Below are positions 1-13,700 of a stretch of 64,000 nucleotides of DNA, piece by piece. The notes below the pieces were generated by a model. The model saw only the letters and a program-made list of their open reading frames with translations, made no database searches and was not told the DNA's origin. Numbering within the stretch: position 1 is the first letter of the stretch; each line of letters opens with the position of its first letter. Source of the DNA: Ceratorhiza oryzae-sativae. Taxonomy: Eukaryota; Basidiomycota; Agaricomycetes; Cantharellales; Ceratobasidiaceae. Where the stretch lies: the NCBI GenBank assembly GCA_030998015.1, contig JARWMV010000232.1, forward strand, positions 2,976,001-3,040,000, in the 5' to 3' direction. The translations under genes were made by a program, and so were the position numbers.

Positions 1-1380
1 CGTTGTCATAATTCAATCCTCGTTGCCGTTGCGATGTATATCGCGGAGATGAGTGTTTGCGAGAATTCTAATCACGGAGCTTAGCCTTCAAGGCATTGGG
101 TTTTCTCGTTGAAAAGCCTACAGGCCCCATCGGCAAGACAGACAGTTGGGTCACCCATACCAAAGCACCAGCCAGGTGTACTCAATGCCTGCAACTCGTG
201 TATATTGGGGACAATAAATGAAACATCAACAGTGTACTTGGGTTGAAGCCAAACTACTATATAATGGTGCGATGGTGGGATGACCGTACAGTCGTCCCTG
301 GCCTACCCCTGATTGAACAAATGCGAGGTAAGAGACTTTTTTGTATTTGGCATAGGCCCGTGACGACTTTCTAGATGCTCAGCTCAAAATGGAGGCAATG
401 TCTTGCGGCTCCACAACAGGCATATGCACTCGTGATACGTCTTCGAGTTGAACCCTATTAGCTGACGCAGTCTGTTCCTAGCCTTCAGTTTAAGGGGAGG
501 TCACCACAATTTGAGTGGATAGAAGACTCCCAGGGACCTCTGCATGACTGCGTGTGGACGTCTGTTCTGAAAAGTAGGAAACCAGCATTACTCTAATATT
601 CAGTCTGAGTATCTTACTTTGGGCACCAGTCGACGGACAAATCCAAGGTGTTGGTAGCGGACAAAAGAAACAAGAGGCACGCGTGAGTCGATCTATACGT
701 CGAGCCTCGGATATAGTAACAGTTATGCCGGAAGAATAGAACAACGCCGCCGGTCAGGCGTTGGATAATCTTGGGTTCAACGCCCCTAACCCGGGTGGGC
801 AAGCTGCTCAAGGAGACTAAGCGAGAGCAGAGCAGGGCTCTTGGCATTGTACCTGTTTTTTAATTACTCGTTATTTATGAGCGGTGGGAAGACTTACGGA
901 AGGCCACGTCAAGCCGTCTAAGTATAATCGCAGAACGGGGTAATCTTGGGAGCAATGTTTAATAATGGACATGTCCTATCGGGGCTCCCAAGATCACCAG
1001 ACGACCGAAGGCCAGGATATGTTTTCCACGTCACAACGAGTTCGTCAATCTCATCGCATGCTCGTGCTATGGGTAGCCTAGCTGATAAAAACATCCCATG
1101 GGGTGTCCGTATCTCCATTATATTGTTATATCATACATCTTAATGTGGTTCACCGATCTACGGAGACCTTGACAATATCGGGATGCAATGTATCAGTCTC
1201 TGAAGTTGTCTTATCTTGCTCGAGGATTCGACGGGCAGTGTCCAGACTGGTTCACGGATGGTTAGGGGGAACGCAGAGATCCACTAAGTAACCACGAACC
1301 GTTCTCGATAGTTTCGAAGGCCAGAGCAGGATCGCTTCTAACGGGAGTTGAGGTAATGTCAAATTGTGCTCATCATGAAC
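1..1380. other. Gene-free stretch at left edge
   Basis: Only short overlapping open frames on both strands are present, none with a recognisable domain or a consistent intron pattern. It may hold the distal part of a gene lying outside the window, or the 3' region of the small minus-strand gene that follows. I see no RNA gene or repeat here. Confidence 0.5.
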
Positions 1381-1728
1381 TCACACATCATGGTCATTGT
1401 TGACTTGCAGCTCGCCAGTGTTGATAACGTACAAGTTTGGGTTTTCAATAGGCAGGGCACCAACAGCATCAGACACAGTCAAACCAGTTGCGATTATATT
1501 ATGCGAGGCACTCCTAACTTGAGTCAGCCCTGGATCGTTTGGATTGAAATCCATATAGATAATTTCAGCATCAGACGGAAGCGACATGGGAATTGTAGTT
1601 GGCGGGTCATCTTCATACTGGTAATGGATTTGCGGATGTAATAATGTTGTGGCACGATTGTGATTTTCGTCTGGAGGGAGCGATGTTTGAGAGACAATCA
1701 CATAGCGAGGTGGCACATTCGAGCCCAT
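1381..1728 (-). CDS. Small hypothetical protein, 115 aa
   Basis: An uninterrupted frame of 115 codons runs from an ATG at 1728 to a TGA at 1381. The product is acidic and proline-rich at the start (MGSNVPPRYVIVSQ), with no signal peptide or membrane segment. I do not recognise a family. The case for a real gene rests on its position: its start lies 97 bp from the kinesin-5 start on the other strand, and a TCACGTGA palindrome (1757-1764) sits between them, as expected for a shared bidirectional promoter. An extra downstream exon is possible. Function unknown. Confidence 0.5.
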   Translation of the reverse strand: MGSNVPPRYVIVSQTSLPPDENHNRATTLLHPQIHYQYEDDPPTTIPMSLPSDAEIIYMDFNPNDPGLTQVRSASHNIIATGLTVSDAVGALPIENPNLYVINTGELQVNNDHDV

Positions 1729-1756
1729 GATGGTGTGGATACGATGTGAGGGCCGG

Positions 1757-1764
1757 TCACGTGA
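1757..1764. promoter_or_regulatory. TCACGTGA palindrome in bidirectional promoter
   Basis: A perfect TCACGTGA palindrome lies 61 bp upstream of the kinesin-5 ATG and 29 bp upstream of the divergent hypothetical gene. The sequence matches the binding site of Cbf1-type bHLH proteins. The same core occurs at similar distances upstream of three other genes in this window. Confidence 0.5.
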
Positions 1765-1824
1765 TCGTGGGCGCGTAGCTGGACGCGTCTATTGCAAATC
1801 GAAACTCTGCTGAACATCACCATC

Positions 1825-4800
1825 ATGTCTCGTCGAGCTCCGTCTGTGGCTCGCAAACCACCAAGTTCTTCAAGGGCCTCGTCCATTGCACGGCCAAGGA
1901 ATCAGTCGACTGCCCCCGCTGCTACTCCCTCTCAAATATCTGCACCTGCGCCCGTTCGTACTCCCAGCACGACGCAGTCTACCGACGAGAACACCGCCAA
2001 TATCCAAGTGGTCATTCCGCTGCAGGTAGGCACTGTGTCGATTGTTGAATTTAATAATCATTTTATGGATTCCCGTTGTCTCGTTAGAGGACGGAATGCA
2101 AGAGAACAGGCTGAAAATTCTCCATTAATCGTTGAAACCGGTGGTCCGCGCTCCGAAGAGGTGACGATTGAGACGGCTCTGCCCCAATCCTCTTTTGGTG
2201 TTTTCACTCCTGCTCCAACTCGCACCTATCCTTTCGATCGAGTGTTTGGCCCAGAGGCAGATCAGGCACTCGTTTTCCATGACGTTGTGGGTCCGATTCT
2301 CGAAGAGGTTCTCAATGGATACAACTGCACTGTCTTCGCCTATGGCCAAACGGGAACCGGGAAGACTTATACTATGCAGGGAGACCTTTCCCCTACGCTC
2401 ACGGTAACCCCAGTGCGGACGCTGGTATCATTCCAAGAACGCTGCATAAGCTTTTCCTCCAGCTCGAGAATAACATCTCGGATTATAGCGTCAAAGTGTC
2501 TTTTGTAGAGCTCTACAATGAAGAGCTGCGGACTTGCTTGTTTCGGATTTTAAGGAACCAAGCTCCAGCACACAACCTATGGCTGCAGGAGGTGCTGGCA
2601 CGGGTGGCTTGAAGATCTTCGATGACTCTGCTAAGAAGGGGACATTTATCCAAGGCCTCGAAGAAGTCCACGTTCGGGACGCCCAAGACGCAGTTGGACT
2701 TCTTAGAAAGGGTAGCGAACGTCGCCAGATCGCGGCGACCAAGTTCAACGACCACTCAAGGTATGTCCTGTTGGTATCGATATCTGGGCTTGAGCCGATA
2801 AATGTTCTATTAGTCGGTCCCACTCTATTTTCACGCTTACGGTGTGCACAAAAGAGGCATCTGGGGATGGGAACGACTTGATTAAAGTAGGGAAACTACA
2901 TCTTGTCGACCTGGCGGGATCCGAAAACATTGGCCGCTCCGGTGCTGAGAACAAACGAGCGAGGGAAGCGGGAATGATCAACCAGAGCTTGCTGACCCTC
3001 GGTCGGGTTATCAATGCCTTGGTCGAACGAAATTCTCATGTCCCATATCGGTGTGTTGCGTTCGCGACAGGACGACTGAAATGTTGAAATCCTTTGTTTT
3101 AGGGAGTCTAAACTTACCCGCCTCCTTCAAGACTCGCTCGGAGGCCGCACAAAGACTTGCCTTATTGCTACTATATCCCCAGCTCGATCCAACATGGAAG
3201 AGACCCTATCCACCCTCGACTATGCATTCCAAGCCAAGGCCATTCGTAACCGCCCTGAGCTTAATGCGCGCGTGACTCGTAACGCACTGCTGAAGGAGCA
3301 TGTTAGCGAGATTGCACGGCTGAAGGCTGACCTGGTTGCGGCGCGGGAGAAAATGGGGTGTATGTTTCTCCAGAACGTTGGAGGGAGATCGAATCCGCGC
3401 AAGAGGGAGGAAAAACCGCGGGAGGAGCTGAGGATACAGGCCGAGGTTGCCCAACGTCAATGCAGGGCGCTGAGGGAGGAACTCGAGGCTCAGGGGGAGA
3501 TCTTGGTGAAACGGACCAACGAATTGGCAAACACCCAGCAAGAATTGGATCGGGAGCGGCACGAATTGGCAAGCGCCAGACACGAGGCGGAAACCTTTCG
3601 GAAAAAAGCAGAGGACGAAACGATAATCCGGCGAGCGTTCGAGGAAAACGAACTGGTCTTGGACCAGGTCGCAGGAGGCTTGCGGGACACAGCGAAGCAA
3701 GGTATAGAAGATGTCAAGGGGTTGTTTGACAAAATTGGTATGTCCGTTGCTTGGTTCCGTGCTTTTCGGGTAGGTTCTGACCAGGTTTTGTAGGCCGCAA
3801 CGATGTATTGCTGGCTAGGAACGCACAAATCCTTGCAGACTTTTCACAGAAGTTACAAACGGAGGCGGCCGATTTCAGCGCCCACTTAGACGAGTTACTC
3901 AAGTCGCATGACAACATCACACATCGAATCAAATCACAAGTGGAAAACTTTCGAACGACCGAACTCCAGGTAAACTACCGGACCATCATATCAATTGGGT
4001 GGCTAACGCATGTTTCAGGCATCAAATCGCCACGCCTTGCTAATCGATGATCATGTCAAAGGTCTGGAACAGGCCTTTGGGAGAATTCATGCTGGAGAAG
4101 TGAATTCTGGGCTACCCTCGAGGCTCTCCAAGCGTACATCGCCCGCGCAAGGGACGGTGTCAAGGTAGCTGTCGAAAGCTGGACTGGAATGATATCCCGA
4201 GAATGCTCCACTTTGCTTAGCGAACTAGTTGTCCAGCAAGAGAAGCATGTGGGGGAGGTTAGTGTCGTACAATCATCGCAGAAACTCCGGCTAAGAATTT
4301 CATCCCTTGGCTAGGCGGAGAACGCACTTCGGATGCCTGCGGTCTCCTTGAAACAATGATCACAGACTCCGAAGACTTTGTTCAACAGAACGTCAAGGCA
4401 GCAGTCTCTCGAATGCAGGAGCTTTCCCAAAGTACAGCAGACGAGGAGGTGGGCCTTACCTAACACGATTGTGATACAAGATCATTCTGATAATTTTGGG
4501 CTATTATCCTAGATTTCACGACTCCGTCATCAGAACGCTCTATTGATGTCCCTGGTGGAAGCTGAACGAGTTAAATCAGAGACTATGCGCGATGACTTGA
4601 CTACCCACATCACTCGTTTAATTGCTGGATTCGTTGATTCACGAAACCAGGGCCTCCGCGAAATCATGTCTCAAATGCATGAAGAGCAGAGGGTTGGGGA
4701 AGACGCGTTGAGGTCGTCCGCTACTCAGCATGCTGCCGAAGCGGATTGCGTTTTCAGCACCGCTGCGGGGCTAGTGGATATACTTCAAGAGAGGGAGCAA

Positions 4801-5781
4801 GAAGGGGCCCGGGTTGTCGAGAACGGGGTCAAGGTATGAAATTGACACTTGGAAAGCTCGAGGTTTACATTGAGTAATGGGCAATCCGCAGGCAATCAGG
4901 CAGGCACAGGCCAGTTTCAAGGATGGGGCCACACGGGTCCATGCCTCACTAAGTAAATCTATGGCCAGTGAAAGTGCGGATATCGGACAGCACTTGTCAT
5001 CCCTGGACGACCACGCTTCCAATGGTAAATATTACATCTTTCAAATATATGCGTTCATACTGACTCATTAACCAACATCTAGCTTTTGAGCAACTTACCG
5101 TCGACAAGCGCGATCGATTAGAAATCGCGGACGGAGCCATCAAGACCGCGAAGCAGGCATCTCATACGCTTCAAAATGGTTTCTCTTCTTCTTCGCAACA
5201 TATTCAAGAGACAATGAGCACCATCCTTGGCAACGTGAGTGCGTCGCCGCCCAGGCGGGCACGCGGTATTAATCACCGCTCTTTCCGTCTAGACTACGCT
5301 CATACGCAATAGCTGCCAAACATTCAAAACGACCACAAACGCGCACGTTTCGTCCCTCCATCAGACATCCGCAGGTTTGTTGTCGGATGTCAAGAGTCAG
5401 GATGTACCTACAGGGTGCACGCCACGTAAAAGGCGCTGGGATTGTATCGACTCTTGGAAGCTCACTGGCGATCGCGAGACCGTTTTGCGCGAATGGAGAA
5501 ATCGAGACGCAGCCCCCTCGTTAACTAGCGGCGTCACTGGCTCAGACGAAGTTGAACCAGAGCTGGTCAGTACACTGGGGCGCGGGAGCACAGGACCCAT
5601 AGACTTAGAGGACGGAATCCTGGTCAAGTCAGAACTACAGTCAGATATCGATATGACCGACGAAGCGACTCAGGTGACCAAGATAGGGAAACCATCCTTC
5701 CATGGTGATGCCCCACACAACAATGCGGCGACCAAGCATGGCACCCCCAGTTGTAGGCTCAAGGTTCTCTGGCATCCTTGA
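1825..5781 (+). CDS. bimC: Kinesin-5 (BimC/Eg5 type) motor, with frameshifts
   Basis: Kinesin-5 is the plus-end mitotic motor that crosslinks and slides antiparallel spindle microtubules. An N-terminal basic, Ser/Pro-rich region precedes the motor domain. Motor motifs visible in order are the P-loop ([13 protein letters not shown]), switch I region (NDHSR then SHSIFT), switch II (VDLAGSEN) and the neck-side [15 protein letters not shown] coiled-coil stalk follows. The C-terminal tail has the BimC box, CTPRKRRW, with the Cdk1-type site TPRK. ATG 1825 (MSRRAPSV) is preferred over an in-frame ATG at 1792 because the latter lies within the promoter spacing. Several introns of 50-65 nt interrupt the gene. 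The reading frame breaks at about 2017, 2403, 2530, 3350 and 3404, each fixable by one base. Motor, stalk and tail conservation on both sides of every break argues for a functional gene with sequence errors rather than a pseudogene. Confidence 0.92.
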
Positions 5782-6311
5782 CGAGAACGTTGCAATTCGT
5801 TCCAAACGTGTCAAACGATGATACGAGGCAGCCATGATCCTAGATCAGCATTCTCATTATTTATGCATTTTTTCACCCTCTTGTGTTGTTTTTGTATCAG
5901 AAGTTCGTTGATTTGGAATGTACGATTATCGATATATGGATACCCAAACAGCAACCTGGTTCGAATGTTGTCTCGACCGACGATTTGTCGTGTGCTAGCA
6001 CTAAAGGGGATAAATCATGCATATATAAGCCAGGGGTCAATTTGATTTTAGTACCTGGTTGAGTGGAATCAAGATGCAACTTGCTGTTACCTCGACTACG
6101 TATCACTGTAGCAACAGAAGAATGAATTTCAGGTTTTGATACTTATATAGAGATGAGCGTCGTGTTGAGCTGCAAAAACCCAACATCTCTCCACAATCGT
6201 TCTTTTCCGATTCTGAGCTGGCTCTGACGCTAGCGTCTTTTCATTCTTTCAACAACACCGTTCATTGCGCTCCCAACACCCGCCGTTGTTCCTAGCTCAA
6301 ATTTTGGGATC
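5782..6311. promoter_or_regulatory. Intergenic region and PR-1 gene promoter
   Basis: There is no coding frame of note. A TATATA motif at 6144-6149, about 165 bp before the ATG, and a pyrimidine-rich tract near 6240-6290 fit a fungal core promoter and transcription start region for the following secreted-protein gene. Confidence 0.45.
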
Positions 6312-7303
6312 ATGCATTTCATTCGCGCATCTACTCTCGTTGGAGCGCTCGTTTTCCTGATTAGCGCCAGCCAAGCAGCCCCGACAAACCAACAGCTTAT
6401 GGATTGTGAGGCTCAATGCTCGCAGCGTTGGTCTTTCCCAGCCCCAGCTCCGTCATCCTCAACCAAGGCGAAACCCAAGACTTCGACTCACACGCCAACG
6501 CCTAGCCCTACCCCAACTTACTCACCTCCCCCTGTCTATTCACCAAAGCCAACGACTACTTCCATATTGGCCCACAACGCGCAAGTTAAGCCAAGCCCTT
6601 CATCCCAGGAACGTGTCGCCGCCCCTCCACCATCCCCAACACCTTCGTCATCCACCCCACCTCCACCTCCAGCCCCCACAGTGGCCCCACCTTCTTCCTC
6701 TCCCGATATCGCAGCCTATTTGGATCCTCACAACAAGGCGCGTGCCGCGCACGGTGCCTCCCCGTTGACATGGTCAAATGACCTTGCAGCGGCCGCACAG
6801 AAATGGGCAAACAGATGCGTGTTTGAGCATTCGGGAGGAAAGGTCGGCCCCTATGGCGAGAACCTGGCTGCTGGTAGTGGCGATTACAAGGCGGGGAGTG
6901 GCGTGCAGGCATGGGTGAACGAAGCATGTGAGTATTTTGATCCTTGATGTGTGCGACTTGACTAAATCTGGGTATATGCAGCCGAGTATAGCTCGTCCAA
7001 TCCCGTGCCGTCGCATTTCACTCAGGTTGTGTGGAAGGCAACGACCCAGGTTGGATGTGCAGTTGCGTCTTGCAATCTTGCCAACTTTGACCAGCAGTTT
7101 TGGGTGCGCTCGAGCGTTTTCGATATGATGGAGAAGCGTAACTAACCGTGCATCTGAATAGCCTGTAAAGTTCCATGTGTGTGAATACTCAAGCGCTGGA
7201 AACGTTATTGGGCAGTTTGCGTGAGTACCTTTTTTGGACTTGATATATGGAAAAGTGAACTAATTGATATCTTCGGTGGCCCAGACAAAACGTTCGAGCG
7301 TAG
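6312..7303 (+). CDS. Secreted CAP/SCP (PR-1-like) protein
   Basis: Four exons (6312-6927, 6982-7103, 7162-7220, 7285-7303) join cleanly to a 271-aa protein. An N-terminal hydrophobic signal peptide (MHFIRASTLVGALVFLISA) is followed by a Pro/Ser/Thr-rich, probably O-glycosylated linker to about residue 135, then a CAP domain. CAP hallmarks are LDPHNKARAAHG, the HSGG motif with conserved His, GPYGENLAAGSG, HFTQVVWKAT, VGCAVASC, and the final HVCEYSSAGNVIGQF. The family includes yeast Pry proteins, which bind and export sterols and fatty acids, and plant PR-1. The last exon adds only six codons and the stop. Role as a sterol-binding secreted protein is inferred from the family. Confidence 0.93.
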
Positions 7304-7566
7304 CCTCTCAGTCCTCCTGTATTTAGTTAAAATCAATATCATTAGATCCGAGTTTGCTACTACAACCGGATGCATGCGTGAGAATGACTGAGAACGTGGA
7401 ATAACAGTACAAAGAATTGCGGTCGTTAGGCAGGCGTAGGTGCGGGCGAATGTGACATTAGATGGGGTAAAAGGGGGAAGCGGTTGGAAGCCTGTTTAAT
7501 CCATGTGCTCCAACAGGCTATGGCGAGCGTGCTAGATGAAGCAGAGTCAGTAACCATGCATACATA
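7304..7566. other. Convergent 3' intergenic region
   Basis: This is the short space between the stop codons of the PR-1 gene (plus) and the glucoamylase gene (minus). It is presumably shared 3'UTR and polyadenylation sequence. No other feature is seen. Confidence 0.5.
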
Positions 7567-9790
<2,224 letters not shown>

Positions 9791-11101
9791 GGGGGACGTG
9801 GGGGGGATGGTGTGGGGGAAGGGTCACGAAGAAAGTTTAAATATACGGCGCGTGACCTGCTGTGTACATCGAACAGTCGTCGTAGGGTTGCCAACTCGGA
9901 GAGCCAGGCCGGTCAAGGTCAGCTGGCCTCCGGAGCAAGGCCCCTGTCCTGATCAAATTTAGACGTGAGTGACCACAAACCGGTCGAGGTGGGGAGGCAT
10001 TGCGAGCTTGTGATTCGGTCGAGGTGGAGATCGCAGTGCGAGGTCGAAGCGCCTCTGACACTGCGGAGCTGCAAACATGTATCGCGCGCCCACTTTTGTG
10101 CAAGTTGCCTATCTCGGTTCCGCCCGTCCAAAGCCGCTGATTCTGTGTATGATGATAGATCTAGCCGATGGAGGTGCCTCGGACAGAAGCATGCAATTCG
10201 CGCGCACCCATGACCGACGCACACACACATTCACGCGACAAGTCGAAGCAATTAAGAGCCAAGCCGGCAAGCGCCGACACAACGCCACACGGAAAAGTCA
10301 ATCTGTGTAAACAAATTAGCAGGGACACACAAAGACGGTGTCTATTTGAGAACAATTACCAAAAGAGTCCGATTTATCCCACGCCGCCCACTGTTGCATT
10401 CTCGTCGGGATGTTTGACCCGACGTGGCGAACAAACCCAACATCAATCAACTCGACTGGGCATGTTTGCCCAAGCGGGCAGCGCGATGAGCAGACAGCCT
10501 TGATGGCGATGGGAGCCGAAGCGCCAGAACCATTGGTGTCGTATGGAACAATCGGGCGAGGCACAGCCGAACAGCCACAGTGCGGGGCGCAGCGCGGGGT
10601 GGAAACAAACATCGAGCACGCTGGGCGACACAGAGGGCTGTGGCAACCGGGGCTCAGCGTCTGTGCGGGACGTCGCGGCTGGTGAGAGGGAAGACGTTGG
10701 GAGTGAGAAACACACGGGCCACCAAGTTCTAGCATCCTCCGTGTCGTCACCGCCCCATTTCGACCTGCATTTAGCGAACATCGGTTCTGATGCACGGTTA
10801 GCAGCAGAAGCGAATCAATTGACGAGCACTGACCCGCTCCCGAGTAGACGAAACACGTCAGGACCACGATGAGCAGCGAGCTCAGAGCCCAGAGCTGATC
10901 GTCGTCGAGCTCGACCCCGAGGAACGCATTCAGAGGCCCTTATTTTTGGGGTTGGCCGGTGCGCACCCCCAACCGAAGTGACCACCCGGCGCTTTTTTGC
11001 ACACTCTTTCCAAACACGTTGCCCATATACTAATAAAAATTGCCAGAATAGGATATGCCATTTGCCACAACCACACATTCGGTTCATCGCGCATATATCC
11101 A
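9791..11101. other. Intergenic region, 1.3 kb
   Basis: Overlapping open frames occur on both strands but none has a domain or splice logic. The left part is the glucoamylase promoter, with a TATATTTAAA-type box (9836-9845, minus) about 46 bp upstream of its ATG. The remainder shows no feature I can name. Confidence 0.45.
9836..9845 (-). promoter_or_regulatory. TATA-like box of glucoamylase gene
   Basis: Read on the minus strand the sequence is TATATTTAAA, placed about 46 bp upstream of the glucoamylase ATG. This spacing is short but usual for compact fungal promoters. Confidence 0.4.
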
Positions 11102-13425
11102 CTATTGGCCACCTCTAATCTGCAGAATCAGCCTGAACAAGCCAGTCTGTGGGACAAACCCAGTCGCCAACAATTCATCGCAGAGCGCCCGCGCAAGCTT
11201 GATATGCCCCCAGCTCGCGACGCCTTTTAGCAATACCCACCACGTATCGTGGTTTGGCACAATTCCCGTTCCGCGCATTTCGTGCAAGTACTTGACCGCC
11301 TGGGACACGTTGGCCGGCACAGTCGATTCATCAATCGGCCCCGGTTCCACTGGTATCGAAGACCATTTCGACTGATGCACTTGTCCACCCTCGAGCGCGG
11401 CGCTGATCAATACATTATACGTCACTCGATTCGGCGCCATCCCTCGTGTGCGCATCCGTTCGCGCAGGAATTTGATCCCCCAGCAGCCTCGGCATGCGAT
11501 ATCTGTCCGGTCGCCGCGGCGCGTTGAAATCCTGCCATGAGAGCCGTATAGTTGACCACGTTGGTCTCGACGCCTCCCTCTATTTCGAATGCGACGAGCA
11601 GTTTGAGGGCGGCGTGCAGGCGCTCGAGCGACACTTGTGGCTGTTGCGGTTTCTGTCTCTCTAGCTTTTGTCGTTGGCTTCTGGAGGGGTTGGACGAAGG
11701 GGTAGGGTTGCGCGGGCGCACGATGGATTCGAGCAGCGTGTTGACGGTGGCTGCATTGGGTTCGACGCCAAACGTCTGCATGATTTCGAGTACTCGCTTT
11801 CCGGCGTCTTGGGAACCCATAGCCAAAAGTGCGTCCAAAATGGTCACAAACGTGTACACATCCGGCTCGATCTTTAGGTCTACCATGCGCTTGAGTGCGA
11901 TCGAGAGCGCAGGCATGTCCCGTTGTCGGGCATAGTACCGTAGCTGAGTGTTGAACGTTGTGATGTCTGGGGCGGGGTAGCCTGATCCAGACGAGGTCAG
12001 TTTGGAAAAGAGGTCGACTGCATATTGGATGCGGCCGGATATGAATAGCCCATGCAGTAGGACATTATAAGGCCTGATCCCAAGCTCTTCCCCTCGCCCC
12101 CGTGCAAACTCTTTAAGCCGATCGAAAAGCTTGACCGCCTCGTCCGACTCTCTTCGTTCAAACAGAGCCTGAATCATAGTCGTATACGTATACACGTCCC
12201 GCATTTGGGGGCCCATCTGCTCCCATATCATCCAGGCTGTTTTAAAGTCCCCATTCATGGCGTAACCTGCCATGAGAGTATTCCACATCCCAGCTGTGGG
12301 CGATACGCCGTGTGCGTCAAGTTCGGCCCAGATGGACTTGGTGAGTCCCGGGAGAAGGAGATAGAGCCTAGAGGACGCTTCGATGAGATCGCACCACGTC
12401 TGGCGAGAGATTGAGAACAGGGGTTTTGCGTTGGGGGCTGTCGAGATCGTAGGTGGACCGCTCGAGCTGTCGAGTGGACCGATCCATGGCTCCTCGGCTC
12501 GCAAGAGCTTGACGATATTCTCAAAGACCCGTTGGACTGGTAAGGGCGACCTGCTCTCTACAGCGTCCATGATATATTTGCGAAGCGAGGCGGGGCGAGC
12601 GAGCAAACGGAGTGTCCTGAGGTCTTCCAAATTCCGGAGCGTGTCGGCCACGGCTTTTTCTTGGACCGCGACCAGGGGTTCGAGAAAATCTCTGGTTTCG
12701 AAGACTTTGAGTGGGATGAGTGTACGATTGGCGGTGAAAAAGGCGGAACGAAAGTCGCCGAGCATGGTATAGGCGCAGACGGTCAAGGCGAGAAGCTCGG
12801 GACGGCCTGGGTAGTACATGAGCATATTGGGAGACTCGAGATGGGGTGGTAATTGGTGGGGGAGTTCCTCGAGGTTCTGGGAGCCTTCGCCAGCGAGTGA
12901 TCGTTCTTCATAGGCCCCCCAAAGTGCAATCACGGCTTTGGGGTTGGAAGCTAAAAGTGCCCGTAGCATGCATGCACGCAAGAGACCGATCTGGCCGCGA
13001 AGGGCGAGCCATAGTCCTAGTTCATGGTACTGCTCTGGAGACTCGACCAGATGGGGCGGGACCGCCCGGTGTTCGACCGGCTGGAGCATCGACGGGCGGG
13101 CGTACAGCCGCCAGACGGTCGGGGCAATCGCACTGTCGATGGCCTGGATGTCCTCAGGGCCGATGTTGTCGGCGTGGCCGGCGTCGTGCAGCCGCATAAA
13201 TGAGCCATAGACTACATCGGGTTTGTCAGATCTCAGAGCATTCCGGAGCATCGCGAGCAGATCGTTGTACGCATGGCCGACGTCGTCCGGGAGGATGACT
13301 GGGCGCCTGTCGTGTGGGAGAGTGACGCCGAGCTGGTCGTGGACGAGGGCTGCGACGTGTGTCGACGCGGGCCGTTTTGGCGCAGACACCGCGCGCACAA
13401 TGCGGCGGGCAGCGAGACGAAACAT
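11102..13425 (-). CDS. Mitochondrial pentatricopeptide-repeat protein, frameshifted
   Basis: This is an intronless gene. The N-terminus (MFRLAARRIVRAVSAPKRP) is basic and lacks acidic residues, typical of a mitochondrial targeting peptide. The body is alpha-helical with recognisable PPR motifs, for example GVSPTAGMWNTLMAGYAMNG, DVYTYTTMIQALFERRESDE, GIRPYNVLLHGLFISGR and KIEPDVYTFVTILDALLAMG. PPR proteins bind organellar RNA and act in its processing, stability or translation. The first frame stops after 667 codons at 11422. The motif FLRERMRTRGMAPNRVTYN and about 110 further residues continue in another frame to 11102. The switch lies at the run of five C (11475-11479); one more base would give a single protein of about 770 aa. 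The specific RNA target cannot be told. Confidence 0.88.
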
Positions 13426-13461
13426 GTGGGGGAGGGGTGTGGTCAGCGTGCTGAGTCAGCG

Positions 13462-13468
13462 CACGTGA
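13462..13468. promoter_or_regulatory. CACGTGA element between PPR and Zn2Cys6 genes
   Basis: CACGTGA lies 37 bp upstream of the PPR start codon in the 275-bp divergent region shared with the transcription factor gene. It is one of four such elements close to start codons in this window. Confidence 0.4.
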
Positions 13469-13700
13469 TGGCTCTCGGCCCCCGCGCAGATCGCCTTGTG
13501 TGCCCAGTCGGGGGTGCCGTATGACGGGGGGAGCCACGATTTCTTTTTGATGGCGAGTGCCCCTATATCATCCCCGATCCGCGTCCGAGGCTAGTTCGCC
13601 GCTGCTCACAATAGCCCAAGCGACTACCACATCCTCGGCTCCCTGTGCCCTTCTTCATCCGGCTACATATACGCGCGACGACCGCCTCGCTCTCCACGCC

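Noticed and set aside
1..1300. CCCTAACCC-like string at about 785 suggesting telomeric repeats
   Set aside because: A single occurrence, not tandem, so it gives no support for a chromosome end.
10316..10867. 183-codon minus-strand frame between glucoamylase and PPR genes
   Set aside because: Cys/Ser/Pro-rich composition with no motif, overlapped by equally long frames on the other strand.
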